From Pseudobdellovibrionaceae bacterium (GTDB lineage: Bacteria > Bdellovibrionota > Bdellovibrionia > Bdellovibrionales > UBA1609), in assembly GCA_020635075.1 (NCBI GenBank), contig JACKAM010000001.1, positions 992,001-1,056,000 on the forward strand: a stretch of 64,000 nt of DNA. The letters run 5' to 3'. The notes beneath the pieces were generated by a model. That model did no database searches and had not been told where the DNA came from. It saw only the letters and a program-made list of their open reading frames with translations. Shown piece by piece: positions 25,883-35,355 of the stretch. Both the position numbers and the translations under genes were made by a program. Position 1 is the first letter of the stretch, and every line of letters begins with the position of its first letter.

Positions 25883-26923
25883 ATGCGCATCATGGTGTTA
25901 TTACTTCTCCTTGTTGGGCCGACATTGCCCGCCTGTTCGAATGTTCTCCCCAAGGGCGAGCCTGCGAAGCAGGCCTTGCCGGACTCCCCCTTTGATAACG
26001 GCGAAGAAAGGGCTGAGCCCTCTTCACCGCAATCTGATAGAATGCATTTGACCGAGAAAAAATCTGGGACAGCTCCTAGCCTTGCAGACAAACAGAAAAA
26101 GGAAAGCGCACCTGTCCAACCGAGCTCTTCGGCCACCAGGTATTCGCCAGAAGAAGTGGCCTCCATTTGTTACCAAAGCCTCAAGGGGCTTCCAGGTCAG
26201 TTCAACCAGAAGGAACTCAAAGAGGTTTGTCAAAAGACGCTGGTCATGGACGGCTGCTCCAGTGAGCAGGATCGACCCATTTTTCACTACGACAGGCCTG
26301 GAAGGGACAGCGAGGGCAAGCGCATATTGACACTGTCTTTGATCCACGGAGATGAGTACCCCAGCGGCAGTGTGGCTCGGGCCTGGATCGCCCGACTGGA
26401 AAGGCTCAATCCCCGCAACAGCTGGCGGGTCATTCCGGTGATGAATCCTGACGGCTTAAGGAAGGGCACTCGCACCAACGCTCGGGGTGTGGACCTGAAC
26501 CGCAACTTCCCAACTAAGAACTGGGACGATGAGGCTCTTCACAAGTGGAAGACGCTCAAGAAAGAAGACCCTCGTCGCTACCCGGGTCCCTATGCCTCAA
26601 GTGAGGTGGAGACCCGCTGTGCGGTGAAGCACATCGAGGAGTTTAAGCCTGACTTTATTATTTCCATTCACACCCCGCTGGGAGTGTTGGACTTTGATGG
26701 ACCCAAGGTTAAGTATCCACACTTTAAACCTTTGCCCTGGATTTCGCTGGGGCATTTCCCGGGGAGTCTCGGTCGCTATATGTGGAAGGATCGCAACATT
26801 CCAGTCCTCACCATTGAACTCAAAGGTGATCGGGGGATGCGCCATTTGGAGCAGTTCGATCGCCTCCAGGATATCTCTGGAACGGTTGCCATTCAGGCAG
26901 ATGAAGCCAAGACCGATAAATAA
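25883..26923 (+). CDS. M14 zinc carboxypeptidase-like lipoprotein (MpaA-like)
   Basis: 346 residues from the ATG at 25883 (a GTG at 25856 is the longest option). Lipoprotein signal ending LPAC, then a ~110-residue polar linker. The peptidase domain has HGDE (H155, E158), the substrate-binding NARGVDLNRNFP, zinc His H263 (SIHTPLG) and catalytic E312 (TIELK). This set matches M14 peptidases acting on murein peptides, such as MpaA, which splits gamma-D-Glu-DAP bonds. Lipid anchoring suggests it trims peptidoglycan fragments in the periplasm, whereas E. coli MpaA is cytoplasmic. Confidence 0.82.
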   Translation: MRIMVLLLLLVGPTLPACSNVLPKGEPAKQALPDSPFDNGEERAEPSSPQSDRMHLTEKKSGTAPSLADKQKKESAPVQPSSSATRYSPEEVASICYQSLKGLPGQFNQKELKEVCQKTLVMDGCSSEQDRPIFHYDRPGRDSEGKRILTLSLIHGDEYPSGSVARAWIARLERLNPRNSWRVIPVMNPDGLRKGTRTNARGVDLNRNFPTKNWDDEALHKWKTLKKEDPRRYPGPYASSEVETRCAVKHIEEFKPDFIISIHTPLGVLDFDGPKVKYPHFKPLPWISLGHFPGSLGRYMWKDRNIPVLTIELKGDRGMRHLEQFDRLQDISGTVAIQADEAKTDK

Positions 26924-26935
26924 GGCACGGGTATC

Positions 26936-27352
26936 TTATTTAAGATGCATGGGCCCGAAGAAGTGGGGGCACAACTCCGCCACCGTTTGAGCAATTTCCT
27001 TGCCTTTAAGATTGGCCAAGATCACCGGTACTTCGGGTGAGGAGAACTCACTCACCACCTGGCGACACATCCCACAGGGGGGCCAGGGTTGGTCACTGTC
27101 CGTCACAACAACCAGGGCCTGCACACGCTTGGCTCCCTCACTCACGCCCTTCCAAATGGCCGTTCGCTCGGCGCACACCGTGCCCCCGTAAGAGGCATTT
27201 TCCACATTGCAACCACCATAAATCTGACCGTTGTCCATGAGAACGCTGGCCCCAACTTTAAAACCGCTGTAGGGACTGTGGGAATTCAGCCGCGCCTCCA
27301 TGGCCGCCTGAAGCATTTTTGCCTTGGTGTTAGTATCCAGTGTTTCTGCCAT
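26936..27352 (-). CDS. cdd: Cytidine deaminase
   Basis: 138 residues, the usual length for the tetrameric class. Zinc and catalytic motifs: CAERTA (Cys and catalytic Glu) and PCGMCRQ (two Cys), with the substrate-binding GGCNVENASYGGTVCAE strand. It converts cytidine and deoxycytidine to uridine forms for pyrimidine salvage. It is the last gene of the minus-strand run yfgM-like, bamB, lipoprotein, apt, cdd, 14 bp after apt, so nucleobase salvage is linked to envelope assembly genes by transcription only. Confidence 0.93.
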   Translation of the reverse strand: MAETLDTNTKAKMLQAAMEARLNSHSPYSGFKVGASVLMDNGQIYGGCNVENASYGGTVCAERTAIWKGVSEGAKRVQALVVVTDSDQPWPPCGMCRQVVSEFSSPEVPVILANLKGKEIAQTVAELCPHFFGPMHLK

Positions 27353-27366
27353 CGCCTCTGGACCTC

Positions 27367-27891
27367 TTAGTAGTGGATAAAGGCTTGATATGGAGTGGAC
27401 AGTTTTTTACCGCCTTCAAGGAATTTGATTTCCATCAGAAAGCGATGACCCAACACCTGGGCTCCACACTTGGTCACTAGGGTTTCGGTCGCATGAGCCG
27501 TTCCTCCCGTTGCCAGTACGTCGTCAATGATGATGACTTTAGAGTTCTCATCCAGAGCGTGCTCATGGATCTGCAAGGTATCCGTTCCATATTCCAAGTC
27601 ATAGGTGTGACTCACGGTCTTGCGCGGTAGCTTGCCCGGCTTGCGCGCCAAAACCACACCAATCGGGCGGTGCTGAGCAACGGCCGCACCCAAAATAAAT
27701 CCCCGACTTTCAATCGCCACCAAGTGAGTGGTCTCAGCCGGGAGGCTTTCAGCGAAGTGACGGGCTAAAGAGACAAAGGCCTGGTTATTTTCCAAAATGG
27801 GCGTGATGTCCTTAAACAAGACACCGGGCTTGGGAAAATCGGCCACGTCCTCAATGAGATTTTCAATTTCCTTGATCGACCAGTTTTTCAC
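27367..27891 (-). CDS. apt: Adenine phosphoribosyltransferase
   Basis: 174 residues from the GTG at 27891, preceded by AGGGGGAAAG; the frame stays open to a GTG at 27915 inside the spacer. Type I PRTase motifs: DFPKPGVLFKDITPIL at the N-terminus, ESRGFILGAA, RKPGKLP and the PRPP loop VIIIDDVLATGGTA. It makes AMP from adenine and PRPP. It lies between the small lipoprotein gene and cdd, forming a salvage pair. Confidence 0.93.
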   Translation of the reverse strand: MKNWSIKEIENLIEDVADFPKPGVLFKDITPILENNQAFVSLARHFAESLPAETTHLVAIESRGFILGAAVAQHRPIGVVLARKPGKLPRKTVSHTYDLEYGTDTLQIHEHALDENSKVIIIDDVLATGGTAHATETLVTKCGAQVLGHRFLMEIKFLEGGKKLSTPYQAFIHY

Positions 27892-27902
27892 TTCTTTCCC
27901 CC

Positions 27903-28343
27903 TTAAAACTTCCACTCCTGAAAACCCTTGGCCTGAGCTTTGGCCAAATCTTCAGCTTTGATTTCATAAACGTTGGCACGCCCTGTAGCTGCTCCGCACA
28001 CCTGTATGTGCATGAGGCCATCAGGCTTGTTCTCCTGGGAAAAAACCTGCATACCCTTCAGCTCTTTGGCCATGGTCTTTACTGATATGGGCTGACCCGC
28101 TCCGCATTGCTTGGAACCATCGTACTTGTAGACAAATACTCGATTTTCCAAAGGCGGGAAGGCCCCCTGCCCAGCTGAAGCCTCATCCCCAGGTGAAGGA
28201 GAGGTCTCATCAATAGGCTTCACTTGCCCCGGGTTTTTCGGCGTGATCATGGTCCCATCCCTTCGGCAATTCCCCGATGTGCAGGATGCCACCAGCAAGG
28301 TGGTCAACCCCAGCCAGGAAAAATTGCGTCGGGTTATTCCCAT
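27903..28343 (-). CDS. Small lipoprotein with Tat-like signal
   Basis: 146 residues from the ATG at 28343. The N-terminus has a twin-arginine-like motif (ITRRNFSWLG) directly before a lipobox (LLVASC), suggesting Tat-dependent lipoprotein export. The mature part has a Pro/Ser-rich linker and a ~75-residue domain with two Cys (KQCGAGQPIS, HIQVCGAATG). The start lies 10 bp inside the end of bamB, so the genes are coupled. Function unknown. Confidence 0.6.
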   Translation of the reverse strand: MGITRRNFSWLGLTTLLVASCTSGNCRRDGTMITPKNPGQVKPIDETSPSPGDEASAGQGAFPPLENRVFVYKYDGSKQCGAGQPISVKTMAKELKGMQVFSQENKPDGLMHIQVCGAATGRANVYEIKAEDLAKAQAKGFQEWKF

Positions 28344-29485
28344 GGCCAAACCCGATGTGGGATGTCCCAACCCAATTTTAGTGCGTAAAGAACCGCATTG
28401 GCGGACATAAAATAAATATCGCCCGTGGTCCCATCCAAATAAGGCGAGGAAGTCACTCCCCGGCCCGTTTTAAACTCTGAAACCTCGCTCCCCGTGCGGG
28501 CATCCAGGATCTTAAGGCTTCCCTGGGACTCACCGTAGATCAAAAGTCCTCGATAAAGAACAGGAGAAGAGGCCACTCCCCGCACATTGTTTTTGCTCCA
28601 CAGAGCTTTACCTGAGGCCTTATCAAGGGCCATCATCTTACCAGTTGAAGTCCCATAGTAGATCACGTCCTTATCCACCAGGACGGGGGCATAGCCACCT
28701 TCTTCCAAACGCCAGTAGATCGTTCCGTCTTTGCGGTCTAAACAATAAAGGGCGCCATCAAAACTGGAAACATAAATGCGATCCCCATCAGAAACCGCCG
28801 TGGCGTCCACGTCGCGAAACCGCTTGTTCTGGTTGAGGTTCTGCTCCCAAGCAACCGTGCCCTTGCTCTTATCCAATGAAACAAAGCTCCCATCGCTAAA
28901 GCCCAGGTAAAGGTGAGGCCCAATCACCAAAGGTCGGCTGGCTCCCCGGATGCTGAGCTGACTAGGATCCAAACGGTTGTAGGTCCAAAGCTGCTGGCCC
29001 GTCTTGGCATTTAAAGCATAAAGAACATTGTTGCCGGCCAGGAAGTAGACCACATCATTTTCAACCAAAGGCTCTCCCAAGGTCTCAATGCGCACGGGGA
29101 AGGTCCACAGGGTGTCCCCTGTCTCTGCGTTCAGGGCATAAAACAAACCATCGCTGGCACCAAAGTACAAAGTGTTATCAACAATCTGAGCTCCACCTTC
29201 CACGCCATCACGCATTTCACGCACCCAGCGCACTTTGCCAGTGTTACGATCATAGGCTGTCAATCGATCAATGGCATTGCCTTCGATGACCAGCTTCTCC
29301 GTCACCACTGGTTTCATCCGATTCATGCGACGAAAGTGGAGGTACTCCCCTTCGGGCGTCGACCTCAGCCAATGTCTTTTGACCATGAACTTCTTTTTTT
29401 CCACATGAGGAGCAGAAGAACATCCGCCCAAGAGAACGCCTAATCCCAAAACTACGAGTAGAGGTGCTTTACCCCAGCTCTTCAT
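28334..29485 (-). CDS. bamB: BamB, outer membrane assembly lipoprotein
   Basis: 383 residues. Lipoprotein signal (VLGLGVLLGGCSS) followed by repeated PQQ-type beta-propeller blades (ALNAETGDTLWTFPV, ALNAKTGQQLWTYNR, CLDRKDGTIYWRLEE, ALDKASGKALWSK), the architecture and length of BamB. It helps the BAM complex insert outer-membrane proteins. It directly follows a YfgM-like gene (25 bp), the same order as yfgM-bamB in gamma-proteobacteria, which supports the call over a generic PQQ-repeat protein. Confidence 0.85.
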   Translation of the reverse strand: MKSWGKAPLLVVLGLGVLLGGCSSAPHVEKKKFMVKRHWLRSTPEGEYLHFRRMNRMKPVVTEKLVIEGNAIDRLTAYDRNTGKVRWVREMRDGVEGGAQIVDNTLYFGASDGLFYALNAETGDTLWTFPVRIETLGEPLVENDVVYFLAGNNVLYALNAKTGQQLWTYNRLDPSQLSIRGASRPLVIGPHLYLGFSDGSFVSLDKSKGTVAWEQNLNQNKRFRDVDATAVSDGDRIYVSSFDGALYCLDRKDGTIYWRLEEGGYAPVLVDKDVIYYGTSTGKMMALDKASGKALWSKNNVRGVASSPVLYRGLLIYGESQGSLKILDARTGSEVSEFKTGRGVTSSPYLDGTTGDIYFMSANAVLYALKLGWDIPHRVWPWE

Positions 29486-29510
29486 AACCTCTCCTTGGCC
29501 TGCGAACCCA

Positions 29511-30275
29511 TTAACGGCCAGCGGCCGCCTTTTCCAGATTCATCAATCGTAGGTAACCCTTAGCCGTTTTGCCTGCGTCGGTTGCAGAAAACTCCTGGCT
29601 GGCCCGGTTGTAGTGATCTCTGGCCTTGTCCACATTGCCCAATATCTCTTCAGCTAAGCCGAGTTTCAACACCGCTTCTGCGTGCAAAAAGGCAGAGCCA
29701 GGATCCTTGACCACCATTTCAAACTCGGAGCGAGCCTCTTCGTTCTTTCCCGTTGCTGCCAGTGCTGTCCCCATTTGCATATGCAGAAGACCAAAAAAGG
29801 TTCCACTCTTGCCAACGCGTGGAAGCTGTTCAGCCAAAAAGGCCTTGGCCTTTTCGAACTCTTTGTAGTCCATGTAGAGGGCTGCCAAATGAATGGAAGC
29901 GATCAAGGAGGCCTTACTCCCCTTCAAATCGTTAATCTGACTGGAGTACTCTGACAGCAAAGGGCCAAAGTCTGCTTCCAAGGAACGATCGGCAGCCGGC
30001 TCCTTTTTTTCTTTCTTGGCTTCCAGCTCTTTGGCGATTTCTTCTTGTTTCTTTTTTATCTTGGCTTCAACCGTATAAAGAGCTTCCTGAGCGGACTTCT
30101 CCCTGTAGCCAGCCCATTGGTCCCAGGCCACTTTGATGCCGCCGATGACAAAAAGGGCTCCAATAATGGAGAACACAGGGACCTTATTTTTCTCGATCCA
30201 CTTGCCTACTTTGTCCGACGTTGCCACAAAGGCATCTGGCCCACGAACTTCCTCTTTAGATAGCTTTTTACTCAC
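29511..30275 (-). CDS. YfgM-like membrane-anchored TPR protein
   Basis: 254 residues. A short cytoplasmic N-terminus, one transmembrane helix (KVPVFSIIGALFVIGGIKVAW), a charged coiled stretch with many Lys/Glu, then TPR repeats in the periplasm (FLHAEAVLKLGLAEEILGNV and others). This is the layout of YfgM, which links the SecYEG translocon to periplasmic chaperones. Placement just before bamB supports it. The acidic/basic coil after the TM is longer than usual. Confidence 0.72.
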   Translation of the reverse strand: MSKKLSKEEVRGPDAFVATSDKVGKWIEKNKVPVFSIIGALFVIGGIKVAWDQWAGYREKSAQEALYTVEAKIKKKQEEIAKELEAKKEKKEPAADRSLEADFGPLLSEYSSQINDLKGSKASLIASIHLAALYMDYKEFEKAKAFLAEQLPRVGKSGTFFGLLHMQMGTALAATGKNEEARSEFEMVVKDPGSAFLHAEAVLKLGLAEEILGNVDKARDHYNRASQEFSATDAGKTAKGYLRLMNLEKAAAGR

Positions 30276-30382
30276 CTTGATACCTCACCTGATCTAAGTC
30301 TAGGGCTCAGCATAAAACTGCTGTGCCAGAGAAGTAAAGCTCTGATTGGATGAAGGCTTTTAACTCTCTGGCAACAGAGGAC

Positions 30383-31504
30383 TTATTTCTGACGATTGGT
30401 CATTTCTTTCAGGGTTGAGAAGGGACGAGCCGTGCGCCCATGATGGTGCTGGCGAAGTCCACCAATCTTCTTAATTCGCTCCTCAGCCAGACGATCAGCC
30501 GCCCGATGCGTAGCGATATTATCCCTCTTAGCGATTTGAAAGACGTTCATCAGATTGTCATAGACCTGGTTGGTCTTTTCAAAGGCCCGATCAGAGGAAT
30601 AGCCCTCAAGTTCCACAAAGACGTTCATCAAGCCGCCGGCATTGATCACGTAGTCGGGGGCGTAAAGGATGCCCATTTCCATCAGGTTGTCGCCATGGCG
30701 GTATTCGGCCAATTGGTTATTGGCTCCACCGGCAACCACTTTACACTTCAATTTGGGGAGAGTCTGGTCATTGATCACCGCACCCAAGGCGCAGGGAGCC
30801 AGCACATCACAGTCGCTGGTGACGATTTCGTCGGGACCCACCACGCTGGCGCCAAAACGAGAGGCCATATTCTTTACTTTGTCCTGATCGATATCAGCCA
30901 CCGCCACTTCAGCGCCCTCTTTCACGAGGTACTCCACCAAGTGAGAGCCAACATTGCCTAGGCCTTGTACGGCAACGCGCACACCCTGTAGGCTATCTGT
31001 CTGCATATTTTCTTTTACCGCAGCCTTGATCCCCATCAAAGTCCCGTGAGCTGTATAGGGGCTTGGGTCACCCGATCCGCCGAGAGCCACGGGAATCCCG
31101 GTCACATAAGGAGTTTCCATAAAGATATATTCCATGTCGTGGACCGTGGTGCCCACATCTTCCGCCGTGATATACTTACCTTTAAGAGAGTTCACATAGG
31201 CACCAAAGGCACGGAACAAAGCTTCCGTCTTCTCCTTTTTTGGGTCACCCATAATGACCGCTTTACCGCCACCTAGGTTCAGTCCTGCGGCCGAAGCCTT
31301 GTAGGTCATCCCCTTAGACAGACGAAGCACGTCGATGAGAGCGTCTTCCTCAGTCTTGTAGGTCCACATCCGGGTTCCACCCAGCGCCGGCCCTAACGTG
31401 GTGTTATGAATGGCGATGATCGCCTTCAGTCCCACTTCCTTGTTATGACAAAAGATCACTTCCTCGTGCTCACCGTGCTTTTCTATCAACTCAAAGGTAA
31501 ACAT
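30383..31504 (-). CDS. Leucine (branched-chain amino acid) dehydrogenase
   Basis: 373 residues of the Glu/Leu/Phe/Val dehydrogenase family: GPALGGTRMW, catalytic Lys in LNLGGGKAVIMG, substrate loop ITAEDVGTTVHDMEYI, and the NAD-binding GLGNVGSHL followed by an acidic DID. The GGTRMW and GGGK motifs point to leucine/valine dehydrogenase (oxidative deamination to 2-oxo acids) rather than GDH. The gene precedes the yfgM-bamB run by ~107 bp. In a proteolytic organism it would feed branched-chain amino acids into energy metabolism or branched fatty acids. Confidence 0.88.
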   Translation of the reverse strand: MFTFELIEKHGEHEEVIFCHNKEVGLKAIIAIHNTTLGPALGGTRMWTYKTEEDALIDVLRLSKGMTYKASAAGLNLGGGKAVIMGDPKKEKTEALFRAFGAYVNSLKGKYITAEDVGTTVHDMEYIFMETPYVTGIPVALGGSGDPSPYTAHGTLMGIKAAVKENMQTDSLQGVRVAVQGLGNVGSHLVEYLVKEGAEVAVADIDQDKVKNMASRFGASVVGPDEIVTSDCDVLAPCALGAVINDQTLPKLKCKVVAGGANNQLAEYRHGDNLMEMGILYAPDYVINAGGLMNVFVELEGYSSDRAFEKTNQVYDNLMNVFQIAKRDNIATHRAADRLAEERIKKIGGLRQHHHGRTARPFSTLKEMTNRQK

Positions 31505-31635
31505 CTACCTCACCTCCAAAGGAATCTAGGCTGCATAACCCCGGTCATGATGCGCAAGCCACCTTAGAAACTTGGTCACTCGGGTTCAAGGAAAAAGTGG
31601 GGATTTGATTAAGATGACTAAAGAATCCGCCTGCC

Positions 31636-31761
31636 TCACTGAGTCAGAGAGTAGAGGGCTATGGCCACCAAAACCAGTTGGGTGGCGTAAAAGCCGATCA
31701 GAGCCCGAGAATAGGCTCGCCCCAGGGAGGGAGAGGTGTGGGTTTTGTCTAGATGCCTCAT
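31636..31761 (-). CDS. Small single-pass membrane protein (41 aa)
   Basis: Below the usual size cutoff, but well formed: AAAAGGGA five bases before the ATG, a polar start (MRHLDKTHTSPSLGRAYS), then one hydrophobic helix (ALIGFYATQLVLVAIALYSL) and a stop. It sits upstream of the leucine dehydrogenase gene on the same strand, 130 bp away. A different minus frame overlapping it is longer but lacks any coding signs. Function unknown. Confidence 0.4.
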   Translation of the reverse strand: MRHLDKTHTSPSLGRAYSRALIGFYATQLVLVAIALYSLTQ

Positions 31762-31978
31762 CAAATCCCTTTTCGGCAAATTTTCTTGTCGCTTCAAGGG
31801 CAACTTTCAAGTGTCCCTTGAGCTGCACTAAAGTCAGTAATTACCGTGATTTATCTAACTTCCCATGAATTCCGTCAGTACTTGGGCTGCATTGACTGAA
31901 TCTTCCAGAATGGGTATTGTTGCTCGGCGCGCCATAAGGCCGGCAATCCAGCATCTATAGGGACAAAGGAGAACTTGA

Positions 31979-32764
31979 GTGAGTAAAGTCCTGGGCCAAA
32001 AGTCTAAACTGGAATCCGAAAAATCTGCTCGATTTTTATGCTTGTCGACTCATCTCGCATCAATTGCCACCAAGGACGGGGTCCACTATCACCCCTATTT
32101 TGATCCAAGACTCAAAGTCTTTTCGTCACTGTCCCCTCAACAGCAGCAAAATGCCCTCTCCTCACTCGAGACGTATATTGGTATCTGTGAGCTGACCCAA
32201 GCCAACGGGGCCCGCTTGCGGGACAACAAATCCCTTCTGTGGTACGCGCTCAAGTCGATGAAGCTACGTTTCAGCTCAGATCTTTTCGATCTTATTAGTG
32301 AAGAAGACACCATTGAGATCTACGACGCCGAGAATATTCAAATTTTTCGCAACCTCCAGGCCATGAGCTTACTCAGCTATTCCCTTGAAGATTTGTTCTG
32401 CCACACGTGGATGGAACTCTTTTCCCGAGAGAACCCTGAGATTGTTGAGAACATCCAAAAGACGGCTATTGAAATGTTCACCAGCAATTCCAATTCCGCA
32501 CGACCGATGAGCCACCTGGGATTCCAAAAAGTGCGCGAAAGCCGCTCCCCTCTAAAATATGAATACAACTTAATGGTCAAATACTTGGCTCCCCTCCTCG
32601 ACGACAATGGTCATGTGGTTGCTTTAATGGCCATTGAGGATGTCCAATCCGTCGGCAAAAAACTGAGTCGTGAAGAAGAGGCCGAGCGATACGCCCAATA
32701 CCAGAGAGAAATTGCCGCCAACCAGATCCGCAAAAAGCGCAGCCCCGACTTGACGATTATCTGA
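31979..32764 (+). CDS. Unknown protein, paralogue of 36000-36725
   Basis: 261 residues from a GTG with GGAG eight bases upstream. No signal peptide or membrane helix. Around residues 105-150 it reads DTIEIYDAENIQIFRNLQ ... YSLEDLFCHTWMELF, which aligns with the protein at 36000-36725 (DIIEVYDGQGIQQYRSFN ... YSLDEVFTHDWMELY), so the two are paralogues. The fold may be a PAS-like ligand sensor, but that is a guess. It faces the radical SAM gene tail to tail (4 bp apart) and with its paralogue brackets a three-enzyme cluster. Confidence 0.6.
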   Translation: MSKVLGQKSKLESEKSARFLCLSTHLASIATKDGVHYHPYFDPRLKVFSSLSPQQQQNALSSLETYIGICELTQANGARLRDNKSLLWYALKSMKLRFSSDLFDLISEEDTIEIYDAENIQIFRNLQAMSLLSYSLEDLFCHTWMELFSRENPEIVENIQKTAIEMFTSNSNSARPMSHLGFQKVRESRSPLKYEYNLMVKYLAPLLDDNGHVVALMAIEDVQSVGKKLSREEEAERYAQYQREIAANQIRKKRSPDLTII

Positions 32765-32768
32765 GAAC

Positions 32769-34496
32769 TCAGGAAGCCTTCCTAGAGGGTGGTTGTCCCC
32801 AGTTCAAATCCTTTTGATCCGCAAAGACTCTCTGCCTTGAATTGGAGTTTATGGCACGAATGACCTCTGAAATGGGAGAAAAATCCCCATAGAGCAACGC
32901 CTTGAGAATATCGCCTTGGAACTCCTCAAGGGATCGTCCGCTGAGCTTTCCCATTAGCATCCAGTCGTCCGTCATATTTACCAAAACGCCCTTGTTGCGG
33001 ATTTCAGAAGTGAGCCGATCCGTGAGGTAGTTATTCTCGTTAAAGGTCTTACCTTCATAGGAAAATGACATTCTGTTCAGCAGCTGCCGAGGAACGTGAG
33101 TTCTCAGCGTCAGATGGACATAGTCCTTGATCAGTTGCGGCTTACTTGGAATTTCAAAGCCAAAGGTCTCGCTTTCTGAGAACCATTTTGTCCCCGGAAC
33201 CACTGTCCCCGGGACAATCACCACACTTCCGCTGTTTGGCCTACCTTCGTAGGTCTCAAGAATGAGATCCTTCATTTCGACCCGGGCCTCCTCCGTCATT
33301 CGCGGCATAGGGTATATCCAAGAGGTCGTCAAAAAGATGCCGTTCTCAAGGACGGCTTGAATGACTTCCTTAACACGTTGTTTTTTCTGCCCCTTTTTCG
33401 TGACAACATTAACTAGCAGGTCTTCATCCAGAGTCTCAATACCAATGAAAAGACCACAGAGACCGCTTGCCTTGAGTTTCGGTAGAAGATCAATCTTGGC
33501 AAAGTTGACCGATGTGAAACAGGAGTACCGAATATCCAACCCTTCCTTCAAGACCAAATCAGCGAAGGGGCTCAGGAATTGCCTGGGGGTGTTTGACCCT
33601 GTAAATCGAAATGCATAGGCTCCAAACTTCTTCTGAAGATCCTTGATCTGCCTGACGATCTTTTTTGGACTCTGCAAACGGGTCCCAGACCGGCTAATGC
33701 TCGGATGCACACAGAAGCTACACGTGTTGGGGCAGCCGCGAGATTCATCGATTTGGAAGACCATGGTTTTCTGGCCACTTTCCCATAGGGCGGGGTATAC
33801 TTCTTCATCGTAGCAAGGGTCAGGAAGGGAGTCCAAATCAGGGATCACATCTCGTTGATTGGCCGTCAGTTGTCCATCTTCTCCCCGATAGATGAGACCC
33901 TTGACATCGCCGATCTTTTTCTTACCCTCCACATATTCGGCAAACTGTACGATGGCGTTTTCCGCTTCTCCATCGATCAAATAGTCAAAACCGTTAACAG
34001 ACTCCATTAAGTCCTCGCCCACGACTTTAACTACAGGCCCTCCGGCGACCGTCACCACTCCGAGGCGCCTCTTGAGGATCTGGGCCAGGTGATCGGAGAG
34101 CCTCACCCCATCGCCCGAGTAAACCTTAAAGCCCACAAACAGTGGTGCCTCCTGAGATGCTCTCAGGACAAGCTCCTCTGCAATTGTATCCACAATATTG
34201 AGTTGATGCTCAGCCAGGCGTTTCTCCAAATTCAATAGGTCATCTAGAGCACCATGGTCATTCCCTTCTCGGTGAAAAGCATCCAACTTAACACGCAATT
34301 CATTCCCAATCTCTTGCGGCATAAACAAACGACCGTAGTCAAAGGTCTGGTAGTCGAGAATCAGGGGGCGGTACTCGTGACGTTTTAGCGCCCCAGCCAA
34401 AGCAGCCAAGGAGTTATCCGGATTAAAGGAGCTAGGAGCTATGGACATACCAAACAAATTCACTAACCAAATTGAGGCGGAGGGAGTCTGTGACAT
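32769..34496 (-). CDS. B12-binding-type radical SAM protein
   Basis: 575 residues. The N-terminal ~200 residues form a Rossmann-like cobalamin-binding-type domain (FVGFKVYSGDGVRLSDHLAQ; VTVAGGPVVKV), without a clear DxHxxG. The radical SAM core starts at SRGCPNTCSFC (C255, C259, C262; CX3CX2C), followed by FRFTGSNTPRQF and LFIGIETLDEDLL. The pattern matches B12-dependent radical SAM enzymes (BchE/HpnP-like), which methylate or rearrange unreactive carbons. It is divergent from the GNAT/HDO pair (~170 bp shared upstream region), so the three likely serve one pathway. Confidence 0.8.
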   Translation of the reverse strand: MSQTPSASIWLVNLFGMSIAPSSFNPDNSLAALAGALKRHEYRPLILDYQTFDYGRLFMPQEIGNELRVKLDAFHREGNDHGALDDLLNLEKRLAEHQLNIVDTIAEELVLRASQEAPLFVGFKVYSGDGVRLSDHLAQILKRRLGVVTVAGGPVVKVVGEDLMESVNGFDYLIDGEAENAIVQFAEYVEGKKKIGDVKGLIYRGEDGQLTANQRDVIPDLDSLPDPCYDEEVYPALWESGQKTMVFQIDESRGCPNTCSFCVHPSISRSGTRLQSPKKIVRQIKDLQKKFGAYAFRFTGSNTPRQFLSPFADLVLKEGLDIRYSCFTSVNFAKIDLLPKLKASGLCGLFIGIETLDEDLLVNVVTKKGQKKQRVKEVIQAVLENGIFLTTSWIYPMPRMTEEARVEMKDLILETYEGRPNSGSVVIVPGTVVPGTKWFSESETFGFEIPSKPQLIKDYVHLTLRTHVPRQLLNRMSFSYEGKTFNENNYLTDRLTSEIRNKGVLVNMTDDWMLMGKLSGRSLEEFQGDILKALLYGDFSPISEVIRAINSNSRQRVFADQKDLNWGQPPSRKAS

Positions 34497-34666
34497 GGGG
34501 AGTTCAACCTATTTACTTGAGATGGCTACAATCCCCCCTCTATCGGGGGATAAGTGAGAATAATGAATAATAATTTTTATTTTATTTCCGCTTAAAGAAG
34601 TTCACTTTACTGCCGATGCAATTGACCTCAGACACATTCACCTCTTTCTCTGTGACGGAGCGTTTA

Positions 34667-35335
34667 ATGCAGTACCAATATTTGATCCTACCCACCCGAC
34701 TTGAAAAAGGGAGTTCTCTCGCCCCTCTGCAAAATGAGATCTACAATCTGTTTAGCATGGTTCATGGACCAGTGACTCACGATTCCATCTCTGGCGATAC
34801 TTTTCTCCGCAATGAAGTTTGCACGGGCATTTTTGTGAATCAAAAGGCGGTGGCCTGCCATCAATATTGTTTCTTTAATCTTGAGACCAACGCGGCCACA
34901 GCCAGCAAGTACTTCCAGTCCATTTCCAAAATCTCCTGGGACTTCTTCAAAGATCACAACCTCACCTATGTGATGTCTCTCGAATACCTGACCGTGCACC
35001 CGGACTTCCGCAAGTCCAAGTCTGGCGTAAGCTTCGCTGGAGTTCTGGGCTCTTTGGCCACCATGTACATGAGAGAGCGAAATGCCGATGCAGGCACCGC
35101 CATCTCCCGCGTGGATCTAAAGGTCGACCGAACCGCGGCTGCCATTGGCTTTGAAACCATTGAATCTGGTCTCAACTGCTTTGGCTACGACTGTTGCTTT
35201 CAGGTCTGTCGCACGGATCGGATAAAGCCCAACGAGGACAGAGGGGCGGGGCTGTTAGCGGAAAAACTCTGGCAATCACGTCGGGACTATACAAATGATG
35301 ACCACGGGCCTGACCGCATTCGCCTTGCGGCCTGA
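34667..35335 (+). CDS. GNAT-like acyltransferase
   Basis: 222 residues from the ATG at 34667, which has GGAG seven bases upstream; an upstream ATG at 34616 has no ribosome binding site. The central part reads as a GNAT-like fold: LEYLTVHPDFRKSKSGVSFAGVL is in the place of the acyl-CoA loop, followed by SRVDLKVDRTAAAIGFETI, a typical R..aa..GF end. The layout recalls FeeM/LuxI-type N-acyl synthases more than small acetyltransferases, but no close family was recognised. Co-directional with and 20 bp from the HDO-like gene, so an operon. Confidence 0.55.
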   Translation: MQYQYLILPTRLEKGSSLAPLQNEIYNLFSMVHGPVTHDSISGDTFLRNEVCTGIFVNQKAVACHQYCFFNLETNAATASKYFQSISKISWDFFKDHNLTYVMSLEYLTVHPDFRKSKSGVSFAGVLGSLATMYMRERNADAGTAISRVDLKVDRTAAAIGFETIESGLNCFGYDCCFQVCRTDRIKPNEDRGAGLLAEKLWQSRRDYTNDDHGPDRIRLAA

Positions 35336-35355
35336 CCAGGATGAAGGAGTCCCAC

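Noticed and set aside
31586..31828. 80-codon minus-strand frame
   Set aside because: Overlaps the better-formed 41-codon gene in another frame, which has a ribosome binding site and membrane helix.
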